Origin: Campylobacter concisus
GTDB taxonomy: Bacteria; Campylobacterota; Campylobacteria; Campylobacterales; Campylobacteraceae
Direction: 5' to 3'
DNA: 64,000 bases
Assembly: GCF_902460845.1 (NCBI RefSeq)
Contig: NZ_CABPVS010000004.1
Span: 183,776-247,775 of the forward strand
The notes under the pieces were generated by a model. That model saw only the letters and a list, made by a program, of their open reading frames with translations. It had not been told where the DNA came from and searched no databases. The position numbers were made by a program, and so were the translations under genes. This document shows positions 37,122 through 46,971 of this stretch, in pieces (within the stretch, counting starts at the first letter, position 1; each line of letters begins with the position of its first letter).

Positions 37122-37376
37122 ATGAACAAAAATAATCCCGTAAGGACATGTGTCGCTTGTAAAGTTAAAATTTCTCAGAGCTTGCTAAAAAGATACCGCT
37201 TGGTAGGTAAGAATTTAGAGCATGGCAAAGGAAATGGTCGTAGCTTTTATCTGTGCGACAAATGTATGCAAAAAGATATAAAAATTTTAAAAAAAATAAT
37301 TGATAAACAAACTAAAGGTGCTTTTATTTGTGATGCACCGAAGTTAAAGGAGATACTCTTAAATGAGCAATGTTAG
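37122..37376 (+). CDS. ylxR: YlxR (DUF448) RNA-binding family protein
   Basis: Small basic protein of the family encoded beside infB in many bacteria. The motif [17 protein letters not shown] at the start and the CDKCMQKDI Cys pair later are typical. 84 aa. No good ribosome-binding site precedes the ATG, and its end overlaps infB by 14 bases, suggesting coupled translation. Function is poorly known; RNase P and transcription roles are reported for relatives. Confidence 0.9.
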   Translation: MNKNNPVRTCVACKVKISQSLLKRYRLVGKNLEHGKGNGRSFYLCDKCMQKDIKILKKIIDKQTKGAFICDAPKLKEILLNEQC

Positions 37377-40011
37377 GATTTCAGAGATCGCAAACGAGCT
37401 TGGCTACCCAAGTAAAGAGATAGTAGAAAAAGCTCAAGAGTTAGGATTAAAAGTCAAAACTCACTCAAATGCAGTTAGCCTTGAAGAGGCCGAAGCTATA
37501 TATGAATATGTTCAAACTGGCGTGATACCAGATAAATTTAAAAAGAAAAAGAGTGAACCTAAACCAAAAAAAGAGCCTAAAAAAGAAGTAGAAAAAGAGT
37601 CAGTAAAAAAAGAAGAAAAACAAAAAAGTGAACCTAAAAAAGCTACTACTAAAACTGAGTCAAAGTCAGTAAAAGCTGAGCCTAAGAAAGAGGCACAAAT
37701 TTTAGAAGAAAAACAAAAAATTGAACCTAAAAAAGAAGAAATAAAAATAGAGCAAAAACAAGTCGAAGCTCCAAGACCAAAAGAGAGCTTGGCTGATGTG
37801 ACTCAAAAAAGACGTGGCCTTGTGATAGTAAAAAAGAAAAAAGACTATGAAGCGCCAATTGCTACAAAAGAAGAGAAAAAGCCTGAACCAAGCATAGCTA
37901 ATATAAGCGATTTTAAAAGTATGTTTTCAGCAAATGATGAAAATTTAGCTAAGAAAAAGAAAAAAGATAAAAAAGTAGTTGTTGCAAGTAAAAAGGATAG
38001 CGCCCAGAAGATGGATCTGCTTGGTGGAAGTGATTTTGGTGACATTGTGCTAGAAGATGAAGATGTAGTTGTTCTTCCTGATTTTAGTTTTAAAACTCCG
38101 GTACCAGCACCTGCTCAAAAGACAAAACAGCCAAATGTTATGAGAACTACAGTCAACAATACGATAAATTCTTTTGGCGAAGGTGGCATTCAAAGAAGAG
38201 CTAGAAAAAAACACAAAAAGCCTGAAAATAAACAAAACAATGAAGCTGTGACGTCTATAAATATTCCAAAAGAAATTCGTGTTTATGAATTTGCTGAAAA
38301 GCTAAACAAACAGCCAAGCGAGATCATTGGTAAGCTTTTTATGCTTGGTATGATGACAACAAAAAATGACTTTTTGGATGAAGATGCGATAGAAATTTTA
38401 GCCGATGAGTTTAATGTAGAGGTTAATATCATTGACGATCAAAAAGAATTTGACTACGTAGCAGCCTATGAAGAAGAGATAAAAGACGATGAAAATCTCC
38501 AGCCAAGAGCACCAGTCATAACCATCATGGGTCACGTTGATCATGGTAAAACTTCATTGCTTGATTACATAAGAAAATCACGTGTAGCAGCAGGAGAGGC
38601 TGGTGGTATCACTCAGCACGTGGGTGCTTATATGGTAAATAAAAACGGCAAAAATATCACATTTATCGACACTCCAGGTCACGAAGCGTTTACTGCTATG
38701 CGTGCAAGGGGAGCTGGTGTAACTGATATAGTTATCATTGTTGTTGCAGCAGATGATGGCGTAAAACCACAAACAAAAGAGGCGGTTAGCCACGCAAAAG
38801 CCGCTGGTGTACCAATAATCATCGCGATAAACAAAATGGATAAAGAGTCAGCAAATCCTGATCTAGTAAAGACTGGTCTTGCTGAGCTTGATATCATGCC
38901 AACAGAGTGGGGCGGAAAATATGAATTTGTGCCAATCTCTGCAAAAACAGGCATGGGTATAGATGATCTACTTGAGATCGTACTTTTACAAGCTGACCTT
39001 TTAGAACTAAAAGCAAATCCAAAGGCAAATGCAAAAGCAACTGTTATCGAGAGCTCACTTCAAAAAGGCCGTGGCCCAGTAGCTACTATTATCGTTGAAA
39101 ATGGCACGCTTCATGTTGGAGATACTGTCGTTGCTGGTGTCGCATATGGAAAGATAAGAAGCTTGCTTGATGACCAAGGTAAGCCTTTGCAAGATATAAA
39201 ACCAGGCGAATGTGGTGTGATAGTAGGTCTTAGCGAAATAGCAGAGGCTGGCGAGACGCTAATAGGTGTAAAAACAGATAAAGAGGCTCGTGAATACGCG
39301 CAGAAAAAGGCTGAATATATCCGCCAAAAAGAGCTTAGTAAGAGTACAAAAGTTAGTATTGATGAGCTTAGCGCTAAGATTGCTGAGGGTGAGTTAAAGA
39401 CGCTTCCAGTTATTATTAAAGCTGACGTTGGTGGCTCACTTGAGGCGCTAAAAGCAAGCCTAGAAAAACTAGCAAATGATGAGATCAGGGTAAATGTCAT
39501 CCACTCTGGTGTTGGCGGCATCACGCAAAGCGACGTAGCACTTGCTAGTGCGAGCGAAGACTGCATAATCCTTGGCTTTAACATAAGACCAACTGGCGAG
39601 ATAAAAGAAAAGGCAAAAGAGAGTGGCGTTGAAATTAAAACTTACAATGTTATTTATAATCTAATCGACGACGTGAAGGCGATTTTAGGCGGACTAATGT
39701 CACCGATCATTAGAGAAGAGCAGCTTGGTCAAGCTCAGGTTCGCCAAGTGATCCATGTGCCAAAAGTCGGTACTATTGCTGGATGTATCGTCACTGAAGG
39801 CACGATAAACAGAGGTGCAAAAATTCGTCTTATTAGAGAAGGCGTGGTCGTTTATGAGGGCTTAGTAAGCTCACTAAAACGCTTCAAAGATGACGTCAAA
39901 GAGGTTGCTAAAGGTTATGAATGTGGCGTTGGTATCGAAAATTTCAACGACATCAGAGAAAATGATTACATCGAAAGCTTCAAAGAAGTCAAGGAGAAAG
40001 CTACTCTATGA
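37363..40011 (+). CDS. infB: Translation initiation factor IF-2
   Basis: GTPase that brings initiator tRNA to the ribosome. An N-terminal IF2N domain, then a long Lys/Glu-rich linker (about residues 60-165, many EPKK units), a second IF2N domain near 300-350, and the G domain with GHVDHGKTS (about 390), DTPGHEAF and NKMD, followed by the beta-barrels and the C-terminal tRNA-binding domain. 882 aa. It overlaps ylxR by 14 and rbfA by four bases. Confidence 0.98.
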   Translation: MSNVRISEIANELGYPSKEIVEKAQELGLKVKTHSNAVSLEEAEAIYEYVQTGVIPDKFKKKKSEPKPKKEPKKEVEKESVKKEEKQKSEPKKATTKTESKSVKAEPKKEAQILEEKQKIEPKKEEIKIEQKQVEAPRPKESLADVTQKRRGLVIVKKKKDYEAPIATKEEKKPEPSIANISDFKSMFSANDENLAKKKKKDKKVVVASKKDSAQKMDLLGGSDFGDIVLEDEDVVVLPDFSFKTPVPAPAQKTKQPNVMRTTVNNTINSFGEGGIQRRARKKHKKPENKQNNEAVTSINIPKEIRVYEFAEKLNKQPSEIIGKLFMLGMMTTKNDFLDEDAIEILADEFNVEVNIIDDQKEFDYVAAYEEEIKDDENLQPRAPVITIMGHVDHGKTSLLDYIRKSRVAAGEAGGITQHVGAYMVNKNGKNITFIDTPGHEAFTAMRARGAGVTDIVIIVVAADDGVKPQTKEAVSHAKAAGVPIIIAINKMDKESANPDLVKTGLAELDIMPTEWGGKYEFVPISAKTGMGIDDLLEIVLLQADLLELKANPKANAKATVIESSLQKGRGPVATIIVENGTLHVGDTVVAGVAYGKIRSLLDDQGKPLQDIKPGECGVIVGLSEIAEAGETLIGVKTDKEAREYAQKKAEYIRQKELSKSTKVSIDELSAKIAEGELKTLPVIIKADVGGSLEALKASLEKLANDEIRVNVIHSGVGGITQSDVALASASEDCIILGFNIRPTGEIKEKAKESGVEIKTYNVIYNLIDDVKAILGGLMSPIIREEQLGQAQVRQVIHVPKVGTIAGCIVTEGTINRGAKIRLIREGVVVYEGLVSSLKRFKDDVKEVAKGYECGVGIENFNDIRENDYIESFKEVKEKATL

Positions 40012-40373
40012 ACGCTAACGAAATAAAGCGTATGAGAACAGAGAGTGTGCTAAAAGAGCTCATACCAGAGGCTCTAGCCACTCTTGAAGATAGCATTTTA
40101 AAGGGGCTTTGTGTCACTGATGTCGAGTGTAAAAAGGGCAGATACGACGCCTTTGTTTATCTTGATAAGATGGCTTTTGATGAGCGTGAACAAGAGTATA
40201 TTTTGGGACATTTAAAGCGAGTTTGCAGGCATTTGCAAAACCACTGTATGGCAGCCGAGGGCTGGTATAGATGCCCAAATTTTCACTTTAAATTTGACGA
40301 TAGATTAGAGTATCAAAACCATATGGATAAGTTGTTTGATAAAATTTCGAAGGATTTAAACAAAAATGGATAA
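40008..40373 (+). CDS. rbfA: Ribosome-binding factor A
   Basis: 30S maturation factor. 121 aa; the start [18 protein letters not shown] matches the family's first helix and the KH-like core follows. ATG overlaps the infB stop (ATGA) and its end overlaps rimP by eight bases. The conserved infB-rbfA-rimP run supports the call, since RbfA is divergent in this group. Confidence 0.9.
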   Translation: MNANEIKRMRTESVLKELIPEALATLEDSILKGLCVTDVECKKGRYDAFVYLDKMAFDEREQEYILGHLKRVCRHLQNHCMAAEGWYRCPNFHFKFDDRLEYQNHMDKLFDKISKDLNKNG

Positions 40374-40782
40374 TTTAGACAAACTAGTGCGTGAATGCGG
40401 CGTTGAGCTTTATGACAGCGAGATTGCAAATGAAAATGGCAGGGCTATTTTTAGAGTTTATATCACAAAAAATGGCGGAGTGAGCCTTGATGACTGTGAA
40501 AAAGTGAGCCGATTGCTCTCGCCTATCTTTGACGTGACACCGCCAGTTAGCGGGGATTATAACCTCGAAGTTAGCTCGCCTGGTCTTGAAAGAAAGCTTA
40601 GTAAGCCTTCACACTTTAAAGCGAGTGTTGGCGAGCTTGTAAAAGTTCAAACCGAGGCTGAGAAATTTGTAGGAAGGCTCGTAAAAGCGGATGATGAGAG
40701 CATTGCAATAGAAAATGAAGATGGAATCTTTGAGATCAACATCAGTGAGATAAAAAAAGCAAAAACATATTTGGAGTGGTAA
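40366..40782 (+). CDS. rimP: Ribosome maturation factor RimP
   Basis: 30S assembly factor. 138 aa, with GVSLDDCEKVSRLLSPIFD and the hallmark YNLEVSSPGLERKLSKP near residues 65-82, followed by the SH3-like C-terminal domain. It overlaps rbfA, and fhs starts right after its stop. Confidence 0.95.
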   Translation: MDNLDKLVRECGVELYDSEIANENGRAIFRVYITKNGGVSLDDCEKVSRLLSPIFDVTPPVSGDYNLEVSSPGLERKLSKPSHFKASVGELVKVQTEAEKFVGRLVKADDESIAIENEDGIFEINISEIKKAKTYLEW

Positions 40783-42432
40783 ATGCTAAGCGACATCGAG
40801 ATAACTCATCAAACAAAACTAGAACACATCAGTAAAGTTGCTGCAAGACTAGGTTTAAGCGAAGACGAGCTTGAACTTTACGGCAAATTTAAGGCAAAAA
40901 TTTCTCCAAGGCTTGAGCCCTCAAGCTCAAAGCTCATCTTAGTCACCGCGACCAATCCAACCCCATACGGCGAGGGTAAAACGACTATGTCGATCGGCCT
41001 AGCTGATGCGCTAAATTCGCTTAATAAAAAGGTTTGCTTAGCGCTTCGTGAGCCATCTCTTGGACCAGTTTTTGGCATAAAAGGTGGAGCAGCAGGTGGT
41101 GGCTACTCACAGCTTGCGCCGATGGAGGATCTAAATTTACACTTCACTGGCGATTTTCATGCGATAACATCGGCAAATAACCTGATTTCAGCGATGATAG
41201 ATAATAGCCTCTATCAAGAAAACCCACTAAAAATCGAGAAAATTTTATGGAAGCGCTGTATGGATATGAACGACCGCGCGCTAAGATTTGTCACTGTGGG
41301 CCAGGGCGGCAGAACAGACGGCGTGCCAAGAGAAGATGGCTTTAACATCACCGCCGCAAGCGAGATCATGGCTGTACTTTGTCTGGCTACGAGCCTCTCT
41401 GATCTAAAAGAGCGCGTGGCAAATATCATGGTCGCCTATGATAGCGACAAAAAGCCTATCTACGTGCGTGATCTGGGCTGCGAAGACGCTGTTTGTATAC
41501 TTTTAAAAGATGCGATCAAGCCAAATTTATTTCAAACGCTTGAACATACACCTACGCTCGTGCATGGCGGTCCATTTGCAAACATCGCACACGGCTGCAA
41601 TTCGGTCATCGCGACAAAAACAGCTCTAAATTTAGCCGACTATGTCATCACTGAGGCCGGCTTTGGTTCAGAGCTTGGTGCGGAGAAATTTTTAGATATA
41701 AAATGCAGGATTGCGGACATTAAGCCAAGTGCTGTGGTACTTGTAAGTACGATCAGATCGCTAAAATATAATGGCGAAGCAAATAAAGACGAGATCACAA
41801 AACCTGATATGAACGCCCTTAAAAAAGGTATCGAAAATCTTGGCGGACACATCGAAAATTTAAAAGTCAAATTTGGTCAAAACGTAGTTGTGGCGCTTAA
41901 TAAATTTGGCTTTGACACTGATAAAGAGATAAATTTTGTAAAAGAGTACTGCCAAAAGCTTGGTGTAGAAGTGGCAGTTTGCGAGAATTTCTTAAAAGGT
42001 GGCAAGGGTGCACTTGAGCTTGCTGAGTTAGTTTTAAAGGCGTGCGATAAGCCAAGTAAGATAAATTTCACATACGAGATGAGCGACGATACGAAAACTA
42101 AAATCGAAAAGGTCGCTAAGGAAATTTATGGAGCTGGCGAGGTGGTCTTTGAAGAGGCTGCTCTTAAAAAGCTTGAGATGATAAAAGAGCTAAATTTAAG
42201 CCATTTGCCAGTTTGTATTGCAAAAACTCAGTACTCATTTAGCGACGATGCGAAACTTTTGGGCAGAGCAAAGGGCTTTACATTTAGCGTAAAAGACCTT
42301 GACATTAGAACTGGAGCTGGCTTTATTGTCGCGGTTTGCGGTAAGATCATGCTAATGCCTGGTCTTCCAAAGGTACCAGCTGCGGTCAATATGAAGATAG
42401 ATGCAGAGGGCAAGATCGACGGCTTGTCGTAA
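40783..42432 (+). CDS. fhs: Formate-tetrahydrofolate ligase
   Basis: Makes 10-formyl-THF from formate, ATP and THF, the donor used by Fmt. The P-loop TPYGEGKTTMSIGLADAL lies near residues 59-76; EPSLGPVFGIKGGAAGGGY and the C-terminal RTGAGFIVAVCGKIMLMPG are family signatures. 549 aa, standard length. Starts directly after the rimP stop, and is followed by a lipoprotein gene. Formate use fits the microaerobic, formate-oxidising life of the genus. Confidence 0.97.
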   Translation: MLSDIEITHQTKLEHISKVAARLGLSEDELELYGKFKAKISPRLEPSSSKLILVTATNPTPYGEGKTTMSIGLADALNSLNKKVCLALREPSLGPVFGIKGGAAGGGYSQLAPMEDLNLHFTGDFHAITSANNLISAMIDNSLYQENPLKIEKILWKRCMDMNDRALRFVTVGQGGRTDGVPREDGFNITAASEIMAVLCLATSLSDLKERVANIMVAYDSDKKPIYVRDLGCEDAVCILLKDAIKPNLFQTLEHTPTLVHGGPFANIAHGCNSVIATKTALNLADYVITEAGFGSELGAEKFLDIKCRIADIKPSAVVLVSTIRSLKYNGEANKDEITKPDMNALKKGIENLGGHIENLKVKFGQNVVVALNKFGFDTDKEINFVKEYCQKLGVEVAVCENFLKGGKGALELAELVLKACDKPSKINFTYEMSDDTKTKIEKVAKEIYGAGEVVFEEAALKKLEMIKELNLSHLPVCIAKTQYSFSDDAKLLGRAKGFTFSVKDLDIRTGAGFIVAVCGKIMLMPGLPKVPAAVNMKIDAEGKIDGLS

Positions 42433-42444
42433 ATTTATAGAGAT

Positions 42445-42996
42445 ATGAAATTTGTAAAAATACTTTTTTTAATAGTTTTATGTGCTTTTTTAGTTGGATG
42501 CGCGGGAAGATATAAATATAATGTTGAGCCAACGCCGATACAAAAAGGCGTGGCTAAATACATTGTTAGTGATTTTAACCTAACATTGACAAATCAACCA
42601 ACTAGATACGAGCACAACACTAACTATAAAAATGAAAGCGAACTTCGTGATGAGTTTGTGGAATTTATAAACAAACATCTAAAAGAGCAGGGTATTTTGG
42701 GGGACGAAAATAGCTTCAAGATAAAAATACAAATGGACTATGAAAGATGGTTTAACTGGGGTGGCAAGGCGTTAAACAAGCCGCACTTTCGCTATAGCGT
42801 GAAAATTTATGATAACGCTGATAGGCTTTTGGTCTCTTACGCTATACCACTCTCTACAACGAAATATAGCTATTTTAAAGAGATCGCTGTTTTGGCGGAG
42901 ATTGCTGCATTTAGGTGGGACGCGGAGGATGAGCCGACAGATATCGACTTGATCTCAAAAACTCTTGTTGATGAGATAAAAGATATAGGAAAATAA
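42445..42996 (+). CDS. Hypothetical lipoprotein, 183 aa
   Basis: Signal sequence with a clear lipobox (CAFLVGC, Cys at about residue 19), so it is membrane-anchored by lipid. The mature part has no motif I know; it contains many aromatic residues and the segment WFNWGGKALNKPHF. It lies 12 bases after fhs and 15 before ribD, so it is probably co-transcribed. Function unknown. Confidence 0.82.
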   Translation: MKFVKILFLIVLCAFLVGCAGRYKYNVEPTPIQKGVAKYIVSDFNLTLTNQPTRYEHNTNYKNESELRDEFVEFINKHLKEQGILGDENSFKIKIQMDYERWFNWGGKALNKPHFRYSVKIYDNADRLLVSYAIPLSTTKYSYFKEIAVLAEIAAFRWDAEDEPTDIDLISKTLVDEIKDIGK

Positions 42997-43011
42997 AAAT
43001 AGTCTGCTAAG

Positions 43012-44073
43012 ATGAACGACGAATTTTACATGGATCTTGCTTTAAGCGAGGCTTGGAAATTTCAAATATTAACCTATCCAAATCCAGCCGTTGGATGCCT
43101 TATCCTTGATGAAAATGGGCAAATTCTGTCTTGTAAGGCTCATGAAAAGGCTGGATATTTGCACGCTGAACCGACAGCGATACTCTTTGCGCTTTGCAAA
43201 AAAAGTGAAAAATTTAAAGATGATTTTATAAAAGCGTATAACGATAAATTTAGCTCTAATATAAAAAAGGGCAAATTTGGCCTTTTAGAGCCAAAATTTA
43301 CCTACGAATTTCTACTAAATAACCACTCAAATTTACTAAAAAATGCAAAAGCTTACGTTACGCTAGAGCCTTGCTCGCATCATGGCAAAACGCCACCTTG
43401 TGCAAATTTGCTAAAAGAGCTTGGTTTTAGTGAGGTGATAATAGGTAGTCATGATGAAAATAAGGTAGCAAGTGGCGGCGCTAGTTTACTTAAAAGCGCT
43501 GGTATAAAAGTTAAATTTGGCGTTTTAAAAGAGCGTTGTGATAAGCTACTTGAGCCATTTTTAGCCTATCAAAATGGTGGATTTAGCTTTTTAAAAATCG
43601 CCCTTAGTAAAAATGGTGTGGCAAGCGGTGGCATCATCACAAATGAGCTTAGCCGCAAGCACGTCCATAAACTAAGATGCATCATAGATACGCTAATAAT
43701 CGGTGGCAATACTGTGCGAGTTGATCGCCCAAAGCTTGATAGTAGGCTAGTAAGTGGCGGCAAAAATCCAGATGTCATAATCTACTCAAGAAGTGATAAA
43801 TTTGATAAAACTATACCGCTTTTTAGCGTGCTAGGTCGCAAAGTTAGCATTCAAAAAGAGCTTTGCTTAACAGGACTTAGCATGTTTGAAGGCGCTGGTG
43901 AGTTTTTAAAACTTGCAAAAGATGGCAAGCTAGCAAACGTGAAATGGCTGCTTATCTATCAAGGCTCAAATTTTAAGGATGGTAAAAACTTGAGCCTTGA
44001 TCTAAATTTAAAACCACTATTTAGTGGGAATTTTGGAGACGACAGCTACACTTGGTATGAAATTTTGGATTAA
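43012..44073 (+). CDS. ribD: Bifunctional riboflavin deaminase/reductase RibD
   Basis: Second and third steps of riboflavin synthesis. Deaminase domain: HAEPTA near residue 51 and PCSHHGKTPPCANLL (zinc His/Cys); reductase domain from about residue 185 with GGNTVRVDRPKLDSRL. 353 aa. The stop codon overlaps that of the convergent VIT gene (shared TTAA). A longer stretch between the two deaminase motifs than in E. coli is visible. Confidence 0.93.
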   Translation: MNDEFYMDLALSEAWKFQILTYPNPAVGCLILDENGQILSCKAHEKAGYLHAEPTAILFALCKKSEKFKDDFIKAYNDKFSSNIKKGKFGLLEPKFTYEFLLNNHSNLLKNAKAYVTLEPCSHHGKTPPCANLLKELGFSEVIIGSHDENKVASGGASLLKSAGIKVKFGVLKERCDKLLEPFLAYQNGGFSFLKIALSKNGVASGGIITNELSRKHVHKLRCIIDTLIIGGNTVRVDRPKLDSRLVSGGKNPDVIIYSRSDKFDKTIPLFSVLGRKVSIQKELCLTGLSMFEGAGEFLKLAKDGKLANVKWLLIYQGSNFKDGKNLSLDLNLKPLFSGNFGDDSYTWYEILD

Positions 44074-44933
44074 ATATCTAGGCCAAAATAGTGCTTAACT
44101 AAAAAGCCAATGCCAAATGAAATGATCGCAACACCAAAAGTTATTACACACATCTCAACCACTCTTAGTAAAAATTTAAGCTCTTTTGCCACGCTTATGT
44201 AAAAGTTGTAAGTGATTATGGCAACTAGCGCAAAGAAAAACATCGACAAAACAGCGTAAAGACTGCTTGAAAAAATAAAAAATGGAAGTATCAAAAACGC
44301 CGTTGTTACGATGTAAGAACCACCTGTGTAGAGCGAATAGGTAAGCGGTTTGATCTCGTCACTTGGATTTTCTTTTGACTCAAGATATGCTGATCCTGCC
44401 ATGGAAAGTGCAGCTGCAATGCCCATGATAAGGCCTGTCGCACCAACTGATTTTGTATTTGAAAAAGCTAGAGCGATGCCACTTAGCGTGCCAGTTAGCT
44501 CAACTAATGCGTCATTCATACCAAGAACGATACCACCGGCATTGACTAGTTTTGTATCTTTTAGCATAGAGATTAAATTATTTTCATGATTTACTTCTTC
44601 TTCATAAATATCTTTAGCTTCAGGATACTCATCAACGATACCAAGATAAAATTGCTCTGCGTCTTCTTCACGTGACTCCATAAATTTTAAAGTAAAAGAT
44701 GTACCAAAAATTTTAACAAGTATCGTATAGAAGATAACTTTGAATAAATTTGCAGTTCTACTCTCACCTGTTATCTTTTGGCAAAAAGCATAGTGTCGTT
44801 TTTCTTCAGTGATTAATTTACGAAGTATTTTTTTATTTTCTTCGTTTTTTTCACTAGCTTCAAGTAGTGTATAAATAGCTGTATCATCTGCTTCGTTTTG
44901 TAGCTGTTTTAAAGCACGCTTTTTATCTAGCAT
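44070..44933 (-). CDS. Ferritin-like domain fused to VIT1/CCC1 transporter
   Basis: Two-part membrane iron/manganese exporter candidate. Residues 1-130 form a ferritin-like helix bundle with repeated Glu and ExxH motifs (EEKRHYAF, EEVNHEN); residues about 135-287 have five membrane helices with VIT1-family GGIVLGMNDALVELTGTLSG. The arrangement is that of MbfA-type proteins, which export iron in Rhizobiales. The Glu/His set suggests a di-metal site. 287 aa, monocistronic, convergent with ribD. Confidence 0.88.
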   Translation of the reverse strand: MLDKKRALKQLQNEADDTAIYTLLEASEKNEENKKILRKLITEEKRHYAFCQKITGESRTANLFKVIFYTILVKIFGTSFTLKFMESREEDAEQFYLGIVDEYPEAKDIYEEEVNHENNLISMLKDTKLVNAGGIVLGMNDALVELTGTLSGIALAFSNTKSVGATGLIMGIAAALSMAGSAYLESKENPSDEIKPLTYSLYTGGSYIVTTAFLILPFFIFSSSLYAVLSMFFFALVAIITYNFYISVAKELKFLLRVVEMCVITFGVAIISFGIGFLVKHYFGLDI

Positions 44934-44988
44934 AAATTCCCCTTTTTTAAATTTTGTAAGATTTTGGATTTTGAAGTGTAAGATTAGA

Positions 44989-45073
44989 TGGTGCGATCAG
45001 CGAGACTCGAACTCGCACACCTAGCGGCACTACCCCCTCAAGATAGCGTGTCTACCAATTCCACCATGATCGC
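44989..45073 (-). tRNA. tRNA-Leu (anticodon GAG)
   Basis: Reading the minus strand, acceptor GCGATCA pairs with TGATCGC, followed by A and an encoded CCA. The anticodon stem CTATC/GGTAG holds the loop TTGAGGG with anticodon GAG. A long variable arm and the T-loop TTCGAGT are present, giving a class II tRNA of 85 bases, decoding CUC/CUU leucine. It lies between atpE and the VIT gene, on the same strand as both. Confidence 0.95.
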
Positions 45074-45082
45074 AAAAAGAAT

Positions 45083-45100
45083 AAAAGCCCCAAAGGGGCT
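45083..45100 (-). terminator. Terminator after atpE
   Basis: AGCCCC/GGGGCT with an AAA loop, at 45086-45100, reads on the minus strand as a GC stem followed by TTTTAT. It lies between the atpE stop and tRNA-Leu, so the tRNA probably depends on read-through or its own promoter. Confidence 0.75.
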
Positions 45101-45117
45101 AAATTTAAGCTTTACGC

Positions 45118-45420
45118 TTAGCCAAGCATTGGGTTTGCGTAAAGAACGATAAGTGTAATAACTAGTGCGTAGATAACTTGTGCTTCGATCATCGCAAGAG
45201 CGATAAACATTGTAGTCATAAGTTTGCTACCAACACCTGGGTTTCTAGCTGTTCCACTAATTGTTGCAGCAGCTGTATTACCCATACCAATAGCACCACC
45301 AAGAGCTGCAAGGCCAAGGCCAATACCACCAGCGATAACTGAATATGATCTAATCATCTCGCCGTCAGCGCCAAATGCGAATGCAGCAAGACCAAGAATT
45401 AAAAACACGATCTTTTTCAT
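45118..45420 (-). CDS. atpE: ATP synthase subunit c
   Basis: Proton-binding ring subunit of Fo. 100 aa with a signal-like first segment (KIVFLILGLAAFAFGADG) and two membrane helices: GGIGLGLAALGGAIGMG and the second helix with the proton-carrying Glu at residue 79 (MIEAQVIYAL). The polar loop between them is RNPG. ATGAAAAAGATC start with GGAGCAACG upstream. It is about 27 kb from the main atp operon, the usual split arrangement in this group. Confidence 0.97.
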   Translation of the reverse strand: MKKIVFLILGLAAFAFGADGEMIRSYSVIAGGIGLGLAALGGAIGMGNTAAATISGTARNPGVGSKLMTTMFIALAMIEAQVIYALVITLIVLYANPMLG

Positions 45421-45624
45421 CGTTGCTCCTTTAAATTTTAAAGCTCTTTCGGATCTGTCCCCTACTTAAACTTTATGAGCCGTAATATTACAAAAACAAA
45501 ACTTTGTTTCAAATAAAAACACTAAAAATTTAAATTGCCCATAAAAAATTCTTGGCTTAGAAAAATAAAAGTTTTTTTATGTTATCTTTGAAAAAATTAA
45601 TTTATTCTTAATCTCAGGTAATCA

Positions 45625-46971
45625 ATGATAAATGAAAAATTTTCAAAAATAGGCTTTGTTCTTGCTATGGCAGGATCAGCTGTTGGACTTGGTAATGCAT
45701 GGAAATTTCCAACAATGGTAGGAAACAATGGCGGTTCAGCGTTTATAGTTTTATATTTGCTTCTCACGTTTGCTATTGCTTTTGTAGCGTTTTTAGCAGA
45801 GCTTAGCATTGGTAAGCTTGGCGAGAGTGATGTTGTAAGCTCCATTTATAAACTTGCTCCAAAACATAAAAAAATATGGTCTTTCTCAGGCTTTTTTATG
45901 ATAGGAGCGATACTTATTGCTTCATTTTATATGGTTGTAATTGGCTGGATATTAAAGTATATTTATCTTGGCTTTTCGCCACTTTTGAGCAATCAAGAAG
46001 AGGCAGTCCAACAGTTTAATACGCTTTTATCGAATGATCTAAGTAGCGCTATTGTTTGCTTTAGTCTAGTCTTTCTAATGGTATTTTTTGCTGTTTCAAA
46101 AGGTGTGAAAAGTGGCATTGAGAAGCTAAATATTTGGATGATGCCGGGTCTTTTTATACTGCTTATTTGTATACTTTTTTATGCAATTAGCATGGGTGAT
46201 GGCTTTGTTAAGGCGGCTAAATTTTTATTTGTACCAAATTTTAGCGCAATCACGCCAGATGTTATTTTACAAGCTCTTGGACTCGCGTTCTTCTCGCTAT
46301 CTATGGGCGTTGGTGTAATACCGACATACGCTGCAAATTTACCAGAGCAGACAAATCTTATAAAATCAACGCTTTCTATCATCTTTATAAACATATTAAT
46401 AGGCATTATGATGGGACTTGTGGTCTTTACGTTTATATTTGCTTATGGAGCTGATAGCACGGCAAGTGGCCCGGGGCTTATTTTTATCTCACTTGTTACA
46501 CTTTTTGCAAAGCTTGGGATAGTTGGCAATGTCATGGCCATCGCATTTTTTGTTTCACTTTTATTTGCTGGTGTTACAAGTGCTGTTTCGATGATAGAAC
46601 CATTTGCTTATTATTTGGTTAGAAAATTTGAAATTTCACGCAAAATGGCTCTTGTTTATATTGGAATTTTTGTCTATATTTTAGGTCTTTTTTGTATTTT
46701 TTCATATTATGCGCAGACGGCTAATATCTTTAGTATTTTTGGTAAGCCAGTCTTTGATGCGCTTGATTTTCTTACTTCAAATATAATGATGCCAATAGGT
46801 GCCATAATTTTTAGTTTTTTTGTTGGCTATAAACTTAAAAAAGAGAGCCTATATCTACTCTTTGGCGAATTTATGGGAAAAGTATTTTTTGAAATTTGGT
46901 ATTTTGCTTTAAGATACATCGTACCAATCGCAATTTGCGCCATCATGATCTATCAAATAGCAGGTAAATGA
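45625..46971 (+). CDS. NSS-family sodium symporter, copy 1
   Basis: Sodium-coupled amino-acid-type transporter of the neurotransmitter:sodium symporter family. The N-terminal signature AVGLGNAWKFPTMVGNNGG is in helix 1, and about eleven membrane helices follow. 448 aa, like LeuT-type bacterial members. Substrate is unknown. It overlaps the second copy by four bases (ATGA), so they are translated together. Similar genes lie beside pycB in C. jejuni, as I recall. Confidence 0.92.
   Translation: MINEKFSKIGFVLAMAGSAVGLGNAWKFPTMVGNNGGSAFIVLYLLLTFAIAFVAFLAELSIGKLGESDVVSSIYKLAPKHKKIWSFSGFFMIGAILIASFYMVVIGWILKYIYLGFSPLLSNQEEAVQQFNTLLSNDLSSAIVCFSLVFLMVFFAVSKGVKSGIEKLNIWMMPGLFILLICILFYAISMGDGFVKAAKFLFVPNFSAITPDVILQALGLAFFSLSMGVGVIPTYAANLPEQTNLIKSTLSIIFINILIGIMMGLVVFTFIFAYGADSTASGPGLIFISLVTLFAKLGIVGNVMAIAFFVSLLFAGVTSAVSMIEPFAYYLVRKFEISRKMALVYIGIFVYILGLFCIFSYYAQTANIFSIFGKPVFDALDFLTSNIMMPIGAIIFSFFVGYKLKKESLYLLFGEFMGKVFFEIWYFALRYIVPIAICAIMIYQIAGK

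Noticed and set aside
37118..37123. TATAAT as a promoter for ylxR
   Set aside because: It overlaps the ylxR start codon, so transcription would begin inside the gene; at most it could serve infB.
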